From: Haemophilus influenzae
Lineage (GTDB): Bacteria > Pseudomonadota > Gammaproteobacteria > Enterobacterales > Pasteurellaceae
Length of the DNA stretch: 64,000 bases
Direction: 5' to 3'
NCBI RefSeq assembly: GCF_019703545.1
Contig: NZ_AP018771.1
Location: 1,178,001 to 1,242,000, forward strand
Within the stretch, counting starts at the first letter, position 1. Every line of letters begins with the position of its first letter. The notes below the pieces were generated by a model. It worked only from the letters and a program-made list of their open reading frames with translations, made no database searches and had not been told where the DNA came from. Below, in pieces: positions 28,154-36,472 of this stretch. The position numbers and the translations under genes are program-made.

Positions 28154-28831
28154 ATGGGAATGATTATTACTGTTGATGGTCCTAGTGGTGCTGGGAAAGG
28201 GACGCTTTGTTATGCGTTGGCTGAAAAGTTGGGCTATGCATTGTTGGATAGTGGGGCGATTTATCGCGTTACTGCATTGGCAGCGTTGCAACGTAAAACT
28301 GATCTAACAAATGAAACAGATTTAGCAGAATTAGCACGTCATTTAGATATTCAATTTATTCCTCAAAATGGCGAGGTAAACATTTTGCTTGCAGGAATGG
28401 ATGTGAGCCGTTTAATTCGCACGCAAGAAGTGGCAGATGCTGCGTCAAAAGTAGCAGTCTTTCAAAAAGTGCGGTCAGCTTTATTACAACTTCAGCAAGA
28501 TTTTGCGAAAAATGATGGATTAATTGCGGACGGTAGAGATATGGGAACGGTTGTATTCCCAAATGCACAAGTAAAATTATTTTTAGATGCAAGTGCTGAA
28601 GAACGTGCAAAAAGACGCTATAAACAGTTGCAAAATAAAGGAATAAATGGTAACTTTGCACAGATTTTAGCCGAGATAAAAGAGCGTGATTTTCGTGATA
28701 GAAATCGTGAAGTTGCACCGCTAAAACCAGCAGATGATGCTTTATTATTGGATAGCACAACCTTGAGTATTGATGAAGTTATTGATCAGGCGTTAGCTTA
28801 TATTCAAGAAAAGGTATCAGTTTTGATTTAA
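28154..28831 (+). CDS. cmk: Cytidylate kinase Cmk
   Basis: Cmk phosphorylates CMP and dCMP with ATP. The 225 residues show the P-loop GPSGAGKGT, the [10 protein letters not shown] substrate site, the [11 protein letters not shown] motif and the LID-like [14 protein letters not shown] chose the ATG with AAAGGA eight bases upstream; a second ATG two codons on is also possible, while a GTG start 41 codons earlier reads non-conserved sequence. Downstream it is followed by rpsA and ihfB as in E. coli, but upstream lies pdxST. H. influenzae Rd has two cmk copies, one beside each of these neighbours. The uptake core at 28467 ends the long core-free stretch. Confidence 0.95.
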   Translation: MGMIITVDGPSGAGKGTLCYALAEKLGYALLDSGAIYRVTALAALQRKTDLTNETDLAELARHLDIQFIPQNGEVNILLAGMDVSRLIRTQEVADAASKVAVFQKVRSALLQLQQDFAKNDGLIADGRDMGTVVFPNAQVKLFLDASAEERAKRRYKQLQNKGINGNFAQILAEIKERDFRDRNREVAPLKPADDALLLDSTTLSIDEVIDQALAYIQEKVSVLI

Positions 28832-28927
28832 CTGTTTGTTCAAGGAAGAATAAGCATTTATCCTCAACCCCGCATTTTATGGATTTTAATGTGGATGTTA
28901 TTAACTTAAATTAAGAAGATTATTTAT

Positions 28928-30577
28928 ATGTCAGAATCTTTTGCTCAACTTTTTGAAGAATCATTAAAAGTCCTTGAAACTCGTCAAGGTTCAATCGTTA
29001 GCGGTACTGTAGTAGCTATCCAAAAAGGCTTTGTGCTTGTTGATGCAGGTTTAAAATCTGAGTCTGCAATTCCAGTTGCTGAATTCTTAAATGCACAAGG
29101 CGAACTTGAAATCCAAGTTGGCGATACTGTAAATGTTGCATTAGATGCAGTTGAAGATGGTTTCGGCGAAACTAAACTTTCTCGTGAGAAAGCGGTTCGT
29201 CACGAATCTTGGATTGAATTAGAAAAAGCTTACGAAGAAAAAGCGACCGTTATCGGTTTAATCAACGGCAAAGTGAAAGGTGGCTTCACAGTTGAGTTAA
29301 ACGGTGTTCGTGCATTCTTACCAGGCTCTTTAGTTGATACTCGTCCAGCGCGTGAAGCAGATCACTTACTTGGCAAGGAATTAGAATTCAAAGTAATCAA
29401 ATTAGATCAAAAACGTAACAACGTTGTTGTTTCTCGTCGTGCAGTAATTGAATCTGAAAACAGCCAAGAACGTGAACAAGTATTAGAAAATCTTGTGGAA
29501 GGTTCAGAAGTTAAAGGTGTCGTTAAAAACTTAACTGAGTACGGTGCATTCGTTGATCTTGGTGGTGTTGATGGTTTATTACACATCACAGATATGGCTT
29601 GGAAACGTGTTAAACACCCAAGTGAAATCGTAAATGTTGGCGATGAAGTTACTGTTAAAGTATTAAAATTCGATAAAGATCGTACTCGTGTATCTTTAGG
29701 CTTAAAACAATTAGGTCAAGATCCATGGGCAGCAATTGCTGAAAATCATCCAGTAAACAGCAAATTAACAGGTAAAGTAACTAACTTAACTGACTATGGT
29801 TGTTTCGTTGAGATCTTAGATGGCGTTGAAGGTTTAGTTCACGTATCTGAAATGGATTGGACTAACAAAAATATCCACCCATCTAAAGTGGTTAGCTTAG
29901 GCGATACTGTAGAAGTAATGGTATTAGAAATTGATGAAGAACGTCGTCGTATTTCTTTAGGCTTAAAACAATGTAAAGCTAACCCATGGACTCAATTTGC
30001 TGAAACTCACAATAAAGGCGATAAAGTAACGGGTAAAATCAAGTCTATCACTGATTTCGGTATCTTCATCGGTCTTGAAGGTGGTATCGATGGTTTAGTT
30101 CACTTATCTGATATTTCTTGGAGTATTTCAGGCGAAGAAGCTGTTCGTCAATACAAAAAAGGTGACGAAGTGTCAGCTGTTGTATTAGCTGTTGATGCAG
30201 TAAAAGAACGTATCTCTTTAGGTATTAAACAACTTGAAGAAGATCCATTCAATAACTTTGTTGCAATCAACAAAAAAGGTGCGGTAGTATCTGCAACTGT
30301 TGTTGAAGCAGATGCTAAAGGTGCTAAAGTTGAATTAGCAGGTGGTGTTGAAGGTTATATCCGTTCTGCTGATTTAACAAGTGAAGTAGCTGTTGGCGAT
30401 GTGGTTGAAGCGAAATACACTGGAGTAGATCGTAAATCTCGCATTGTTCACTTATCAGTGAAAGCAAAAGATCAAGCTGAAGAAGCTGCGGCAGTTGCAA
30501 GTGTAAATAACAAACAAGAAGATATTGTTATTCCAAATGCAATGGCTGAAGCATTTAAAGCAGCTAAAGGTGAATAA
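28928..30577 (+). CDS. rpsA: 30S ribosomal protein S1
   Basis: S1 binds mRNA leaders at the 30S platform and is needed to translate most Gram-negative mRNAs. The 549 residues form six S1 (OB-fold) repeats; domains 3 to 6 are easy to see by the repeating [16 protein letters not shown] and [13 protein letters not shown] strands. It lies 96 bp after cmk and is followed by a strong terminator before ihfB. The expression-biased codon use is typical of a ribosomal protein gene. Confidence 0.98.
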   Translation: MSESFAQLFEESLKVLETRQGSIVSGTVVAIQKGFVLVDAGLKSESAIPVAEFLNAQGELEIQVGDTVNVALDAVEDGFGETKLSREKAVRHESWIELEKAYEEKATVIGLINGKVKGGFTVELNGVRAFLPGSLVDTRPAREADHLLGKELEFKVIKLDQKRNNVVVSRRAVIESENSQEREQVLENLVEGSEVKGVVKNLTEYGAFVDLGGVDGLLHITDMAWKRVKHPSEIVNVGDEVTVKVLKFDKDRTRVSLGLKQLGQDPWAAIAENHPVNSKLTGKVTNLTDYGCFVEILDGVEGLVHVSEMDWTNKNIHPSKVVSLGDTVEVMVLEIDEERRRISLGLKQCKANPWTQFAETHNKGDKVTGKIKSITDFGIFIGLEGGIDGLVHLSDISWSISGEEAVRQYKKGDEVSAVVLAVDAVKERISLGIKQLEEDPFNNFVAINKKGAVVSATVVEADAKGAKVELAGGVEGYIRSADLTSEVAVGDVVEAKYTGVDRKSRIVHLSVKAKDQAEEAAAVASVNNKQEDIVIPNAMAEAFKAAKGE

Positions 30578-30588
30578 TTAATTCACGT

Positions 30589-30618
30589 AATAAGGCTGGG
30601 CTGATGTCCAGCCTTATT
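30589..30618 (+). terminator. Terminator after rpsA
   Basis: AATAAGGCTGG and CCAGCCTTATT form a perfect 11-bp stem with an 8-base loop. The T run after it is short, so some read-through into ihfB is possible. Confidence 0.75.
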
Positions 30619-30699
30619 TGTTAGGAGTTATTGCTAATATATTTGTGTAATTTATTATCAATAGATCTTAATTTAAATAATATTAAGGAAGTATAGAGG

Positions 30700-30984
30700 A
30701 TGACTAAGTCAGAACTTATGGAAAAATTGTCAGCAAAACAGCCAACTTTATCTGCAAAAGAAATTGAAAATATGGTAAAAGATATTTTAGAGTTTATTTC
30801 TCAATCTCTTGAAAATGGTGATCGTGTTGAAGTTCGAGGTTTTGGTAGCTTTTCTTTACATCATCGGCAACCACGTTTGGGAAGAAATCCGAAAACAGGC
30901 GATTCAGTAAACTTATCAGCTAAGTCTGTTCCATATTTTAAAGCGGGTAAAGAATTAAAAGCTCGAGTGGATGTTCAGGCTTAA
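30700..30984 (+). CDS. ihfB: Integration host factor beta subunit IhfB
   Basis: IhfB pairs with IhfA to form the DNA-bending protein IHF, which shapes promoters, origins and recombination sites. The 94 residues have the DNABII fold: helices at the N-terminus, the [15 protein letters not shown] strand, and the DNA-arm motif [11 protein letters not shown] with its intercalating proline. AAGGA precedes the ATG. As in E. coli it follows rpsA. Confidence 0.97.
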   Translation: MTKSELMEKLSAKQPTLSAKEIENMVKDILEFISQSLENGDRVEVRGFGSFSLHHRQPRLGRNPKTGDSVNLSAKSVPYFKAGKELKARVDVQA

Positions 30985-31058
30985 TTGATTAAAATTTAAT
31001 TAAAATATTTTTGATTAAAAAGTTTATTTTGGGTTACAAATATTTTAAAGGAAATGAA

Positions 31059-31352
31059 ATGATTAAATATATTTTAGGTATTGTGATCTTTATTGCTATT
31101 GTGTTAGTTGCAATTACCATTGGTGCGAATAATGATCAGATTATTACATTTAATTATATTGTGGCAGAAAGTCAGTTTCAGCTTTCAAGCCTCGTTGCTA
31201 TTTTATTTGGGTTAGGTTTAATTCTTGGTTGGCTAATTACTGCTTTTTTCTATATTAAGTTAAAATTAAAAAATATGGCACTAGCTCGTCAAGTGAAACG
31301 TCAGACTTTACAAATCAATGAATTGACGACTACGCGCGATAAGGTCGTTTAA
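31059..31352 (+). CDS. lapA: Lipopolysaccharide assembly protein A (LapA)
   Basis: LapA is a small inner-membrane protein that works with LapB in controlling LPS synthesis through LpxC turnover. The 97 residues contain two membrane helices (about 2-22 and 44-65) and a C-terminal coiled-coil (VKRQTLQINELTTTRDKVV). I chose the ATG with AAAGGA six bases upstream; an earlier in-frame ATG adds 16 residues without a ribosome site. The stop overlaps the lapB start as TAATG. Confidence 0.9.
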   Translation: MIKYILGIVIFIAIVLVAITIGANNDQIITFNYIVAESQFQLSSLVAILFGLGLILGWLITAFFYIKLKLKNMALARQVKRQTLQINELTTTRDKVV

Positions 31353-32542
31353 TGATAGAATTACTCTTTCTATTATTGCCTATTGCTGCTGCCTATGGTT
31401 GGTATATGGGGCGGCGTAGTGCGAAGAAAGATCAAGATGACATAAGTAATAAACTCTCCCGAGATTATGTTACGGGAGTGAATTTTTTACTTTCCAATCA
31501 AACTGATAAAGCTGTAGATTTGTTTTTAGATATGTTGCAAAAGCAAGAAATCGAAAATGAAATCGAAAGTCACTCCCAATTTGAAGCAGAACTTACACTT
31601 GGCAATCTGTTTCGTTCTCGAGGCGAAGTTGATCGCGCATTGCGCATTCATCAAGCTTTAGATCTTAGTCCTAATTATACTTTTGAACAAAAATTACTTG
31701 CAAAACAACAGCTTGCTCGAGATTTTATGGTGGTTGGTTTTTTTGACCGAGCTGAGAATCTTTATATTTTACTAGTAGATGAACCTGAGTTTGCAGAAAA
31801 TGCTTTACAGCAACTTTTAGTGATTTATCAAAAGACAAAAGAATGGAAAAAAGCAGTCAATATTGCTGAAAAACTCGCTAAAATAAAGCCACAAGAGAAT
31901 AATATTGAACTTGCGCAATGTTATTGTGAATATTCACAAAGTTTAGAGCCTGAAAGTGCGGTTGAAAAACGCAGTGTTTTACAAAAGGCTTTGTCGGTTT
32001 CTCCGACTTGTGTTCGCGCTTCTTTATTGCTTGCAAATTTAGCAATGCTTGACGGTCAATATCAACAAGCAGTAAAAATATTAGAAAATGTTTTGGAGCA
32101 AAATCCAGATTATACGGGTGAAATTTTGTTACCTTTAAAACATTGTTACGAAGAATTAAATCAGTTAGATAATTTTGAGTTATTTCTAATTCGTGCAGGT
32201 CAAATTATTAATAATGATGAAGTAGAGCTAGCTTTGGTTAAATTAATTGAAGAAAAAGATGGCAAATCTGCTGCTCAAGCTAAGCTTTATCAGCAACTCA
32301 CGAAAAAGCCAAGTACTTTAATTTTCCATCGTTTTATGCAATATCAAATTGATGATGCAGAAGAGGGACGGGGAAAAGAAAGCTTAATTTTATTACATAA
32401 AATGGTTGGCGAAAGGATTAAGCAAACATCGCCTTATCGTTGTACAAATTGTGGTTATCAAATTCATAAGCTATTATGGAATTGCCCATCTTGCCGTCAA
32501 TGGGAAAGTATTAAACCAGTTTCAAATCAAGAACATAATTAA
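31352..32542 (+). CDS. lapB: Lipopolysaccharide assembly protein B (LapB/YciM)
   Basis: LapB is an inner-membrane-anchored adaptor that, in E. coli, delivers LpxC to the FtsH protease and so limits LPS synthesis. The 396 residues show an N-terminal membrane helix (about 3-18), then a run of TPR motifs through about residue 350, and a C-terminal rubredoxin-like zinc knuckle (CTNCGYQIHKLLWNCPSC). It is translationally coupled to lapA and followed by pyrF after 23 bp. Confidence 0.95.
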   Translation: MIELLFLLLPIAAAYGWYMGRRSAKKDQDDISNKLSRDYVTGVNFLLSNQTDKAVDLFLDMLQKQEIENEIESHSQFEAELTLGNLFRSRGEVDRALRIHQALDLSPNYTFEQKLLAKQQLARDFMVVGFFDRAENLYILLVDEPEFAENALQQLLVIYQKTKEWKKAVNIAEKLAKIKPQENNIELAQCYCEYSQSLEPESAVEKRSVLQKALSVSPTCVRASLLLANLAMLDGQYQQAVKILENVLEQNPDYTGEILLPLKHCYEELNQLDNFELFLIRAGQIINNDEVELALVKLIEEKDGKSAAQAKLYQQLTKKPSTLIFHRFMQYQIDDAEEGRGKESLILLHKMVGERIKQTSPYRCTNCGYQIHKLLWNCPSCRQWESIKPVSNQEHN

Positions 32543-32565
32543 TTGACACTCAGTGAGGTAACATT

Positions 32566-33258
32566 ATGACAAGTAAAATTATTGTGGCATTGGATTTCGA
32601 GAAAGAAGCAGAGGCTCTTGCTTTAGTTGATCAAATTGATCCAAGTTTGTGTCGATTAAAAGTGGGTAAAGAAATGTTTACTACACTTGGTATTAATTTT
32701 GTAAAACAATTACATCAACGTAATTTTGATGTTTTTTTGGATCTGAAATATCACGATATTCCAAATACGGTAGCAAGAGCAGTTCGTTCTGCTGCTGATT
32801 TAGGCGTATGGATGGTGGATTTACACGCAAGTGGTGGCTTGCGTATGATGGAAGAAGCGAAGAAAATTCTTGAACCTTATGGGAAAGATGCGCCATTGCT
32901 TATTGCTGTGACGGTATTAACCAGTATGGAAGACTTGGATTTATTACAAATTGGGATTAATGCATCGCCAATGGAACAAGTTTTACGCTTAGCTCATTTA
33001 ACCCAACGGGCGGGTTTAGATGGTGTAGTCTGTTCCCCTCAAGAAGTTGAAATTTTACGTAACGCTTGTGGAGAAGACTTTAAATTAGTGACCCCAGGGA
33101 TTCGTCCAATAGGAACTGATTTTGGCGATCAAAGACGTGTGATGACGCCTACTGCAGCAATTCGTGCAGGTTCAGATTATTTAGTTATTGGACGCCCAAT
33201 AACTCAAGCGGATAATCCTGCGGAGGTTCTCCGTTCTATTAATGTATCTATTGGGTAA
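32566..33258 (+). CDS. pyrF: Orotidine 5'-phosphate decarboxylase PyrF
   Basis: PyrF catalyses the last step of UMP synthesis, decarboxylating OMP. The 230-residue TIM barrel has the catalytic Asp-Lys-Asp array in [12 protein letters not shown], the phosphate loop TPGIRP, and VIGRPIT near the end. TGAGG precedes the ATG. It follows lapB, as in E. coli, and is six bases upstream of yciH. Confidence 0.97.
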   Translation: MTSKIIVALDFEKEAEALALVDQIDPSLCRLKVGKEMFTTLGINFVKQLHQRNFDVFLDLKYHDIPNTVARAVRSAADLGVWMVDLHASGGLRMMEEAKKILEPYGKDAPLLIAVTVLTSMEDLDLLQIGINASPMEQVLRLAHLTQRAGLDGVVCSPQEVEILRNACGEDFKLVTPGIRPIGTDFGDQRRVMTPTAAIRAGSDYLVIGRPITQADNPAEVLRSINVSIG

Positions 33259-33264
33259 TCATAA

Positions 33265-33585
33265 ATGTCAGATTCTGTTTTAGTGTATTCAACAGATGTG
33301 GGTCGAATTAAAGAGGAAAAGGCTTCTGTAGTTCGCCCAAAAGGAGACGGTGTTGTACGTATCCAAAAACAAACGAGTGGTAGAAAAGGTGCTGGCGTAT
33401 CAGTTATAACTGGTTTAGATTTATCTGATGAGGAATTGAAAAAATTAGCGGCTGAATTAAAAAAACGTTGTGGATGTGGTGGAGCAGTTAAAAATGGTAT
33501 TATTGAAATTCAAGGGGAAAAACGAGATTTGCTCAAGCAATTATTAGAGCAAAAAGGGTTTAAAGTTAAATTATCAGGTGGATGA
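33265..33585 (+). CDS. yciH: SUI1/eIF1-family translation factor YciH
   Basis: YciH is a 106-residue protein of the SUI1 (eIF1) family; in E. coli it inhibits translation initiation under stress. The SUI1 core is visible: VRIQKQTSGRKGAGVSVI, KKLAAELKKRCGCGGAVKNG and IEIQGEKRD. The gene lies 6 bp after pyrF and is the last of the lapA-lapB-pyrF-yciH run. It ends at a terminator shared with the convergent hda gene. Confidence 0.93.
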   Translation: MSDSVLVYSTDVGRIKEEKASVVRPKGDGVVRIQKQTSGRKGAGVSVITGLDLSDEELKKLAAELKKRCGCGGAVKNGIIEIQGEKRDLLKQLLEQKGFKVKLSGG

Positions 33586-33587
33586 TT

Positions 33588-33612
33588 AAAAAGGCGCATT
33601 AGTGCCTTTTTT
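33588..33612. terminator. Bidirectional terminator between yciH and hda
   Basis: AAAAAGGC and GCCTTTTT form a stem with an A run on one side and a T run on the other, which suits both convergent genes. Confidence 0.75.
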
Positions 33613-33613
33613 G

Positions 33614-34309
33614 TTAGAGATTCAAAATTTTTTTGACGAAAGGAATCGTAAGATTTCGTTGAGCTTGTAATGATGCTTTATCTAGTAGATCAAGTGCTTT
33701 AAATAGAGTATGCATATCTCGTGCTAGTCGTGTAATTAAAAAATTTGCAGTTTCGTCAGATAATTGGAATCCTCGTTGGTAAGCTGAGAGTTGTAGTACT
33801 TTGATTTTTTGTTCGTCTGTTAATGAATTTAATTGATAAATTTCCCCCCAAGTTAAGCGAGAGTTTAAATCAGGCAATTTGACAGAAAGTGCGGAAGGCG
33901 ATTTATCTGCACTAATTAGTAAAAGCGTTTTCCCACTTGCTTTAATTTGATTAAACAGATCAAAAATAGCTAATTCCCATTCATCATTTCCGATTACACT
34001 TTGTAAATCATCTAAGCATACTAATTCTTGTTGCTCTAAATTTTCAAGAACTGCGGTAGAAAAATATTGAGATTTGCTAAGGGGTACATAAATAGCAGTA
34101 CGTTGATTGATTAAATATTCGTTACTGAATGCTCTAAGTAAATGGGTTTTACCAGAGCCTTTATCTCCCCAAATGTAGAAAAACGGTTGTTTTAAATCAG
34201 ATGAATTTTTGCGTAAAGAATCGAGCAATAAAAGATTATTATCGCCGTAAAAGTTCTCTAATGTAGCATCATCAATTTGATGAATAGGTAAGGGAAGTTG
34301 CTTATTCAA
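33614..34309 (-). CDS. hda: DnaA regulatory inactivator Hda
   Basis: Hda, bound to the DNA-loaded sliding clamp, stimulates ATP hydrolysis by DnaA and prevents re-initiation. The 231 residues start with a clamp-binding motif QLPLPI, followed by an AAA+ core with the P-loop GDKGSGKTH, the Walker B LVCLDDLQ, and the arginine-finger region LNSRLTWG. The start codon is a TTG (34309-34307); no in-frame ATG gives the clamp motif. E. coli hda also uses a rare start codon (CTG), which keeps its level low. It lies downstream of uraA with a 65-bp gap. Confidence 0.92.
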   Translation of the reverse strand: MNKQLPLPIHQIDDATLENFYGDNNLLLLDSLRKNSSDLKQPFFYIWGDKGSGKTHLLRAFSNEYLINQRTAIYVPLSKSQYFSTAVLENLEQQELVCLDDLQSVIGNDEWELAIFDLFNQIKASGKTLLLISADKSPSALSVKLPDLNSRLTWGEIYQLNSLTDEQKIKVLQLSAYQRGFQLSDETANFLITRLARDMHTLFKALDLLDKASLQAQRNLTIPFVKKILNL

Positions 34310-34374
34310 ATGTTTATGTAGTACAGATTAAGTAAGAAAGGGCTAAATGATAATTTAACCCTTTGAAATGGGGC

Positions 34375-35619
34375 TTATTCTACTTCATTTTTTGCTTTCG
34401 GTAAAACAAGGTTTAAGATGATAGCAACAATCGCGCACAAGCTGATACCTTTTAGTGATACGTTACCCACATCTACAAACATATTGCCGATACCAAATGT
34501 CATTACGACAGAAATAATACAAAGATTACGAGCTTCGGTAACATCAACTTTTCCGCGAATTAAGGTATTCATGCCCACAACTGCGATTGAACCGAAAACA
34601 AGCATCATAATTCCACCCATTACAATCGTTGGAATGGTTGATAGGAATGCGCCTACTTTTCCACAGAATGAAATTGCAATAGCCCAAACTGCAGCCCAAG
34701 TCATAATATTTGGGTTAAAGTTGCGTGTTAGCATCACAGCACCAGTAACTTCCGCATAAGTCGTATTAGGCGGACCACCAACTAAAGAGGCAGCAGCGGT
34801 AGCGACGCCATCGCCTAATAAAGTGCGGTGTAATCCTGGTTTTTTTAGAAAATCTTTACCTGTTACCGAGCTAATCGCCATAATACCGCCAACGTGTTCT
34901 ACGGCGGGGGCAATAGCAATTGGTAACATATAAAGAATGGCTTCTAGGTTAAATTCAGGTGTCGTTAATTTGGGCAAACTGAACCAAGGCGCATCAATCA
35001 CTGGTTGGAAATTAATTAAACCCAGAAATAAACACAAAATATAGCCTGCGGTAATACCGAACATTATTGGAATAAGTTTCATCAATCCTTTGGCAAATAC
35101 TGCCACAGATAAAGTGGTAAGAAGTGTTACCATTGAAACTAATATAGCGTCGTTATAAGCATAAGCACTGTTTTTGCCTAAGGACATATCCACAGCAATA
35201 GGTGCAAGCCCCATGCCAATGATAATAATTACTGGCCCAACAACCACTGGTGGGAAAAAACGTTGTAATGCTTCTGCTCCCCGTAATTTTACTAAAGTGC
35301 TCAAGGCGAAATAAACAAGACCAGTGAACGCTAAACCGCCCATCGTAGTCGCAATTCCCCAAGTTTGTACGCCATATTGAATGGGCGCGATAAAGGCAAA
35401 AGATGATGCCAAGAAAATAGGCACTTGTTTGCCTGTGCAAAATTGGAAGAGTAGGGTGCCAACGCCTGCCGTTAATAATGCCGTATTGGAATCAAGTCCT
35501 GTAATTAATGGCACGAGTACTAGCGCACCAAATGCAACAAAAAGCATTTGTAGGCCAACGAAAGATTGTTTTAATTTGCTTTGATTTTCCGCTAGGGAAG
35601 GAGGGATTTGGTTTGTCAT
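34375..35619 (-). CDS. uraA: Uracil permease UraA (NCS2 family)
   Basis: UraA is a proton-coupled uracil importer in the inner membrane. The 414 residues form about 14 membrane helices of the UraA fold, with the [11 protein letters not shown] and [10 protein letters not shown] motifs that line the uracil site. It follows upp on the same strand but a strong hairpin separates them. It supplies uracil to Upp. Confidence 0.95.
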   Translation of the reverse strand: MTNQIPPSLAENQSKLKQSFVGLQMLFVAFGALVLVPLITGLDSNTALLTAGVGTLLFQFCTGKQVPIFLASSFAFIAPIQYGVQTWGIATTMGGLAFTGLVYFALSTLVKLRGAEALQRFFPPVVVGPVIIIIGMGLAPIAVDMSLGKNSAYAYNDAILVSMVTLLTTLSVAVFAKGLMKLIPIMFGITAGYILCLFLGLINFQPVIDAPWFSLPKLTTPEFNLEAILYMLPIAIAPAVEHVGGIMAISSVTGKDFLKKPGLHRTLLGDGVATAAASLVGGPPNTTYAEVTGAVMLTRNFNPNIMTWAAVWAIAISFCGKVGAFLSTIPTIVMGGIMMLVFGSIAVVGMNTLIRGKVDVTEARNLCIISVVMTFGIGNMFVDVGNVSLKGISLCAIVAIILNLVLPKAKNEVE

Positions 35620-35684
35620 TTAGTTTCAACTCTCTGTTTGAATTAACTTAAAAGTGCGGTCAGTTTTTCTTGTGTTTCACGCAC

Positions 35685-35712
35685 GGAAAAAAGACGGCTT
35701 AAATGCCGTCTT
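35685..35712 (-). terminator. Terminator between upp and uraA
   Basis: On the minus strand AAGACGGC and GCCGTCTT form an 8-bp stem with a 6-base loop and are followed by a run of T. It lies 11 bp after the upp stop and 66 bp before uraA, so it should reduce read-through into uraA. Confidence 0.8.
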
Positions 35713-35722
35713 GTTTTGGGGA

Positions 35723-36349
35723 TTATTTTGTCCCAAAAATTTTATCGCCCGCGTCACCAAGACCGGGAATAATGTAACCTTGTTCATTTAAATGGCTATC
35801 AATAGAAGCACAGTAAAGTTCAATGTCAGGGTGTGCAGCCTCAAGAGCTTTAATTCCTTCTGGTGCAGCGACTAATACTAATACTTTGATATGTTTACAA
35901 CCTTTTGCTTTTAAAAGATCAAGGGTGGCAATCATAGAACCGCCCGTTGCAAGCATAGGATCGACAACAATTGAAAGTCGCTCTTCTAAATCGCTAGCTA
36001 ATTTTTGGAAGTAAGGAACTGGTTCAAGGGTTTCTTCATTACGGTAGATCCCCACTACACTGATGCGTGCGCTTGGTACGTGTTCAAGTACACCATCCAT
36101 CATTCCTAAACCTGCACGTAAAATTGGTACAACCGTTACTTTTTTACCTTTAATTCGATCGATTTCTACTGGCCCATTCCAACCGTTGATCGTTACTTTT
36201 TCAGTTTCTAAATCAGAGGTTGCTTCATAGGTTAATAGGCTACCGATTTCTGTTGCAAGTTCACGGAATTTTTTTGTATCAATCTCAGCTTCACGCATCA
36301 CACCTAGTTTGTGTTTTACAAGTGGGTGTTTGACTTCAACCAGTTTCAT
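35723..36349 (-). CDS. upp: Uracil phosphoribosyltransferase Upp
   Basis: Upp converts uracil and PRPP to UMP in pyrimidine salvage. The 208 residues have the PRPP-binding loop [10 protein letters not shown], the [13 protein letters not shown] flexible loop and the uracil site [11 protein letters not shown] near the C-terminus. I chose the ATG with AAGGAG upstream; an earlier in-frame start adds 13 residues of non-conserved sequence. It is the first gene of the upp-uraA pair. Confidence 0.97.
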   Translation of the reverse strand: MKLVEVKHPLVKHKLGVMREAEIDTKKFRELATEIGSLLTYEATSDLETEKVTINGWNGPVEIDRIKGKKVTVVPILRAGLGMMDGVLEHVPSARISVVGIYRNEETLEPVPYFQKLASDLEERLSIVVDPMLATGGSMIATLDLLKAKGCKHIKVLVLVAAPEGIKALEAAHPDIELYCASIDSHLNEQGYIIPGLGDAGDKIFGTK

Positions 36350-36472
36350 TTTTACTCTCCTTTTGGCTCTTAAAAAACAAATTGACAAATTCTAGATTAA
36401 AAAAATACAAAATGGTAGAGGTTTATAAAAATATTCTGACTTGAAACGGGAGTTTTCAATACAATATTGTCT

